Shown: positions 59,272-64,000 of the stretch, piece after piece
How the letters are laid out: every line of letters starts with the position of its first letter
Position numbering within the stretch: position 1 is the stretch's first letter
NCBI RefSeq assembly: GCF_901000735.1
Contig: NC_081544.1
Coordinates: 33,183,235-33,247,234 of the forward strand
Origin: Corylus avellana
Lineage: Eukaryota; Streptophyta; Magnoliopsida; Fagales; Betulaceae
Direction: 5' to 3'
DNA length: 64,000 nucleotides
Program-made: the position numbers and the translations under genes
The notes under the pieces: model-generated
The model's input: the letters and a program-made list of their open reading frames with translations, nothing else
Databases searched by the model: none
What the model was told of the DNA's origin: nothing

Positions 59272-60756
59272 TTCCTAATGTATATAACTAAAATTAATAC
59301 ATCAGCAAAGCCCACATCCCCCGTATATGAGCCCAAACCAGTCAGGCCGCAAGAGTCCAACCTGCTTTGCTTTTCAGTTGCTCAACTCAAAAGATAAGCC
59401 TCCTGCTAATCATTTCAACTGCTTACATAAGACGTTAGACTAAGATATCCCATATTAATAGAAGAAGAGATTAAAGTGTTCATTTTGCTTCTAAGTGGAG
59501 AAAACAATTTTGACTCTATCTAAACCTATCAATCTCATGGCAATTTATACGCGAGCCCGACATGACATGTTTCGTGTCTTTATTATCATGGTAGTGTACA
59601 AGTGTAAGATAAGAAATGTCACACCCAAATAATTCAAAATTATATAAAAACAAGATCATTTCTATCAAATTAATGTATGTGTATTATTGCTTTGTGGAGG
59701 TTTTTTTTTTTTTTTTTTTTTTTAAACAGAAAATTCAGTTTGAAATGTGTGAAAATTCAACTATATTCAAATGCTTTTGAAATATTATCATCAGTTTTCT
59801 ATGTTGTCTTGTCTATAAGCAAACATGAAACACCACTCCTCCAACCGAAGAGAAGAAGAACAAGTATATATGAATATAGAATCACGTACGACAGAAGTAA
59901 GTTGATGATCAGCCGACATCTTTTCATAGACTACGAGGGTTTGAAGAAAATAAAAAATTACAAACAATTTCTGCGTCGGTTCTGACGTAACACATGCGTG
60001 TAATGACAAGAACACTTGTGCTAAAACAAATAATGGTCTCATCTTTAATGTTTCTCACGTGATTTAATTAGTATTTTCCTGACAAATGTTGCAGTGCGAT
60101 GGTGAAGAAAGCTATTATTTAATGTTTCTTCAATTAAATTACTATATTTCAGTAGGAGCGTCAAAGACTTGGTCTGATTAATTAATTGCAAGTGGCACTG
60201 GAGTTCGGTTAAAAGTCATCTCGCGGGCCTCAAATTTTGATAACACATGCAGTTGTTTCTCTTCCTCCCATGACACGAGACATAAGCCAACCCTCTAATT
60301 AAAGGTAATCAGAAAAATATATCTAAAAAACGTTCTCAGCCGTTTCACGTTATAAATAATTTAATTAGAAACTACTTTCTCCTGAGTCCTGGCTCGCTGC
60401 TTCGAGTGTGTACAAGTAGAAACTGTAGAATTTTCGGCTAGGTTAAAAGAAAAGCTGTAACATTCTGGTCTCATATTGGAAAGATGAGAAGAAGCCCACA
60501 TAGAGTTGGTGGTTTATAGAGATAAGTCATGAATGCTAAGTTCCATATTGCCTAGTTACTAGGTGAAATTGAGCTTTATAATGAATTCTAAGAAAACTCT
60601 AAATTGACTAGTCCTTTTGGGGTGATAACACAGATATGACTAGCGCTTTTCCCTAAGTTGTTACAAAAGCAATAGTCATCTCTTAGGATCTAATCTCATT
60701 TGACAATATATGAACACTCTAAATATGGACCTGGTCACATACATGAGTTGCATAAT

Positions 60757-60760
<4 letters not shown>

Positions 60761-60800
<40 letters not shown>
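60761..60800. repeat. (TA)n microsatellite
   Basis: Twenty TA units in intergenic DNA. Confidence 0.95.
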
Positions 60801-60803
<3 letters not shown>

Positions 60804-62340
60804 GGTTATGAATAAAAATGAATTCCAAGTGATATGTGGTTTTTCAAAAGAAGTAGGTTGCCAAAGTAACATGGGTGATGGAAGAAAGAGAAATAGATAT
60901 AATGTGATGTTAGCTGGTCTTTAAACGACAGCATTTTCCCTTATAATTCTAGAATGGGATAAGGGTTCCACTCTGATCATTACTTGTAGTCTTAGCTTAG
61001 TAATAATAAATAGTGATATAATAAACGTGTCAATGTTTATTTTTTTAAAAGTAATGATTGAGATTTATGAACATCTACTTGATAAAATACACTACAAATT
61101 ATAAAAGATATCCACATCACTTCAAAAAAAGAAAAAGAAAAAGAAGAATGCAATCCTAAAATAATTGCTTTACTATAAAACAACCATTACAAATAAAGGC
61201 AAGATAACAATAATTTCCCAACATACGCCAACCAAAGGCCCAACTTAAGCAATTTGGGCTTTCTTTCGTCCTTCCTAATTTTGATACTATTTATGACAAA
61301 ATGGAAGGAGAGGGAATGATAAAAACACTATATTTTAATTCAAAACAATTTCATGAATTTTTTTCATTCGTTCTAACTCAACGTCTACCACCCACCACTG
61401 AACTTCTCGTTCACCTTCGAGCCCTCAACACTAGAGTCTTCAAAACTAACTAAAACGATTGATTTTATTAATGAATATTTTGTCAAGAGAAGAAAAATTA
61501 TTTGGTGTGAAAAAATATATTATTTTTTAGTGTTTCAAGCTGAGGCGTCTGCTTTCTATTAAAGGGTGCAAAACATCCAATTTACAGTACGACCTAATTG
61601 AAGTTATTTTCAATAAAAAATAATAATAAAAATAAAATAAAAAAAGTAAGAGAGGAGAGTGAGATGATTGGTACCTTGAAGAGAATAATTAAAGATAAAG
61701 GATATTTTTTTTTCTTTCTATGGACCCCCATACCCATTATTTGATAAATTTTACTTTTTCTCCTTCCTCTTCCTTCCATTTCCTCCTAATATGGGAAGAA
61801 AATTAAAATGGTCCCCAAAGAAGAAAATTCCCTCCATCCCCCCTCCCCCTTTCCTCTTTTTCCATCCAACCCAATGAAGAAAAATATCCATTATTTCGTC
61901 CTTCCCCTTTCTCTTTTTCTTCCCACCAAAGGCAGTGTAAATTGGAGTTTCTTGGGACCGAACAACACTTTGATCCAACGGTTAAAAATCTTGTAAGATA
62001 TTGTGATATCTCAATATCTATAATGATATCAAAATAAATATTATTTTAGAAAATGTTAATCGCCATATCACCCTCTTTTTCAACTTTAAAACCTTGTTCC
62101 AAGAGAAGAGAAAGATATTTGCATCATTCAGAAGGCGACAAATAAGAGGAAACTGAGGGCTAAAGTCAACTAGTGGTTTGACTTTAATTATTGTTCGTAC
62201 GTTATCTCTCAAAGACGATAATTTTTCCAACTTTAACCAACATTCTCAATGCACCGCAGATTCCTCGCTATGTCCTCGTATGGGACCCATCCTTACCTTC
62301 AAGATAACAATCCAAACACGTCAGTAATAATATATATATT

Positions 62341-62600
62341 TTTTTTAAAAGGAAAAATTTCAACTTTCATTCAATCAAACTGAAAAATCTAAACCATATT
62401 GCTCTAAAGTTACAACGATTCAACTAGGAATTTTTATTCCATCCATACCCTATTCATAATTTGTATAATCACGGGTTTAGTTAGCCCATGTGCAGCATAA
62501 TTGTTCTCTCGATCGGCTTGATATGACAAATCTGCCAACTCATGAGCCATTTTAGTCAATCATATCAGTGAATTATGAAATAACTCTTAAGGAATCTATT
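62341..62600 (-). mobile_element. LINE 3' fragment with RNase H-like tail
   Basis: A 38-codon minus-strand frame (62434-62550) reads MAHELADLSYQADRENNYAA then HGLTKP and ends RVWME. This resembles the end of the RNase H domain of plant non-LTR retrotransposons (R-E-x-N-x-A-A-H-x-L and a final V-W-x-E). It is followed by a UTR-like stretch with TTGATTGAATGAAAGTTG and an A-run at 62341-62348 on the minus strand. It is 5'-truncated and dead. Confidence 0.55.
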
Positions 62601-63303
62601 TGTTTAAATAAATTGTTAAGAGAGCTTGATCGTATAAAATTTATTTTTTCAAATAAAATTTAATTAGCAATTTGTTAATAATTTGAGTAACAAATTATTA
62701 AAGATCTTAAACATGGTTATAGGAGTCGAGGCCCAAAGAGACTAAGCTCATGGCTAAAGGTGCAGCATTGGATACATATATATATAGTATTTGGAAACCA
62801 CAACAAAAAAAATATAAATAAAAAGGGTCAGAAAAAATTCTTTTAATATGGTCTATTAAATTAATATTTGTTCTTAGAAGTTTAGAACATGAGACTTTTA
62901 CATACATTTTTAAAACATGTGATTTATATATATATTTTTAAAATTAAATGTTAATTTAATAGACTGAATTGAAACAATTTCCTTCCAACTAGTCGGAAAA
63001 AAAAAAAAAAAAAATCTATTCATTTGAAAAGAGTCTGATTTCTTAGGAAATATGGCTTGTACCACATGCTGTAAAGTTTGAATTTTGACCAGTGTTGGAG
63101 TTGGCCAACAGCTAGAAGCCTAGACGAAGATTGAAGGAAATTGGGTGTGGAGCCCAAGATGGGTGGCCGTTGGGTCAGCATGGCTCCCCCCTCCCCAATA
63201 TGCAAATAAAATAAATTTGATTCCACAGATCATGACTTTTCTGTTTGCCCCATAAAATGGAATCATAATGATTACAAATGAGAAATTGGATTCACCTCGA
63301 TCA

Positions 63304-63325
63304 CCTCCTCCTCCTCCTCCTCCTC
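63304..63325. repeat. (CTC)n microsatellite
   Basis: Seven CTC/CCT units. Confidence 0.9.
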
Positions 63326-63408
63326 ACTGGGCAAGCTTTTAATTTAAAATGAGAATTGGTAGGTGCCATATATGAAGAGGACACTCCCACGTGCTTCTCA
63401 AGAACTCC

Positions 63409-63411
<3 letters not shown>

Positions 63412-63450
<39 letters not shown>
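63412..63450. repeat. (AT)n microsatellite
   Basis: About 19 AT units. Confidence 0.95.
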
Positions 63451-63451
<1 letters not shown>

Positions 63452-64000
63452 TTGGGGGTTTCTTCGTGATCTCTTAATTAAAAGCACATGCTTTGGCCCT
63501 ATCCAAAAGATTTCGAGTTGAAACATGGAAGAATATATTCTGAGATTTTATATTATTGATTTTATAGGTAGGTGTTAGACAACGCTAAGTTTACCACTTT
63601 GAATTGAATAGTCCCTAAGACTACATTATGGTTATTAACTTATTTATTTTAGTTGAATAAGTCGACCTATACAAATAAATTAACCTAAACTGACTTATAT
63701 AAAGAAACATAAATCAATAATATAAAATCTCATAATATATTCTGAAGGTTGAACTTTGATAGATTCATGATTAATTTCATTGTGCTGTAAAACTAAAAAC
63801 TATACCCAGTTAGTTAGAGATGTATATATGCACAAATGAAGACTGAAGACAGCTTGTTGTATCAGGCCAAAAAAAGGAAAGAGATCGAAAGCTTGTTGTA
63901 ACTATCTTGATACAAGTATATTGTATACCTTTATCATATGGTGTCTCTTTTAGGCTCTTCTTTGATAATTGATGCCCATAAAAGTTCCAGTGGCTTCATT

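Larger units (their letters stand above)
57626..64000. other. Gene-poor intergenic region
   Basis: AT-rich. Contains a possible MITE (57960-58252), a GA microsatellite (58516-58540), a foldback MITE (59117-59271), T and AT runs (59701-59723, 60761-60800, 63412-63450), a purine/pyrimidine-biased stretch at 61600-61930, a LINE fragment (62341-62600) and a CTC run (63304-63325). I found no gene. Confidence 0.6.

Noticed and set aside
1..64000. tRNA, rRNA, known plant miRNA hairpins, CRISPR arrays and organelle DNA insertions
   Set aside because: I looked for B-box motifs with stems, common miRNA seeds, regularly spaced repeats and plastid or mitochondrial genes. Only the SINE-like fragment near 41.2 kb resembled a tRNA, and it is incomplete.

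Overview
This is plant nuclear DNA, most likely from a woody eudicot. It is AT-rich, genes are 1 to 10 kb apart, and GT-AG introns with T-rich acceptors interrupt several of them. All recognisable proteins are land-plant families: GATL, germin-like, WVD2-like, class I formin, type-A response regulator, JINGUBANG and plant MMP. A rosid tree is a guess from the MITE sequences only. I saw no plasmid, phage, organelle or bacterial DNA, no tRNA or rRNA gene and no CRISPR array.

Layout. 1-5.7 kb is intergenic, with a long-armed foldback MITE and a short TATA-preceded ORF. An intronless GATL glycosyltransferase (+) and an intronless germin-like gene (-) converge at 5.7-9.0 kb. At 10.03-10.97 kb a PIF/Harbinger-type non-autonomous element, with a TTA target duplication, carries a captured GDP-L-fucose synthase fragment. 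An eight-exon WVD2-like/TPX2-family gene (+, 12.3-16.4 kb) converges on a two-exon class I formin (-, 17.5-19.9 kb). At 23.2-24.8 kb lies the nuclear gene for the C-terminal half of mitochondrial ribosomal protein L2, bracketed by a 450-bp direct repeat. A five-exon type-A cytokinin response regulator (-) occupies 27.0-28.2 kb. 28.2-36.1 kb is repeat-rich intergenic DNA with a poly(A)-tailed insertion flanked by a 16-bp target duplication. Two multi-exon genes follow on +: a MYND zinc-finger/MSS51-C-like protein (36.1-40.3 kb, 11 exons) and a predicted secretory-pathway protein that looks like a circularly permuted NlpC/P60-papain hydrolase (41.6-46.0 kb, 7 exons). A 134-bp minisatellite comes next, then a tandem pair of small plant-specific genes (-, 47.5-48.8 kb), an intronless GPI-type matrix metalloproteinase (+, 51.0-52.1 kb) and a JINGUBANG-like WD40 gene (+, 56.4-57.6 kb). 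The last 6.4 kb is gene-poor, with MITE and LINE remnants.

These are independent genes rather than a cluster acting together. GATL, germin-like protein, formin and MMP all act at the cell wall or plasma membrane, but I see no evidence of co-regulation. The points most worth pursuing are the gene-capturing Harbinger element, the rpl2 half-gene and its flanking repeats, the permuted papain-like protein with a partial exon duplication in its intron, and the diverged tandem small-protein pair. Exon boundaries were set by hand from GT-AG sites, reading-frame continuity and family conservation. UTR ends were not determined.
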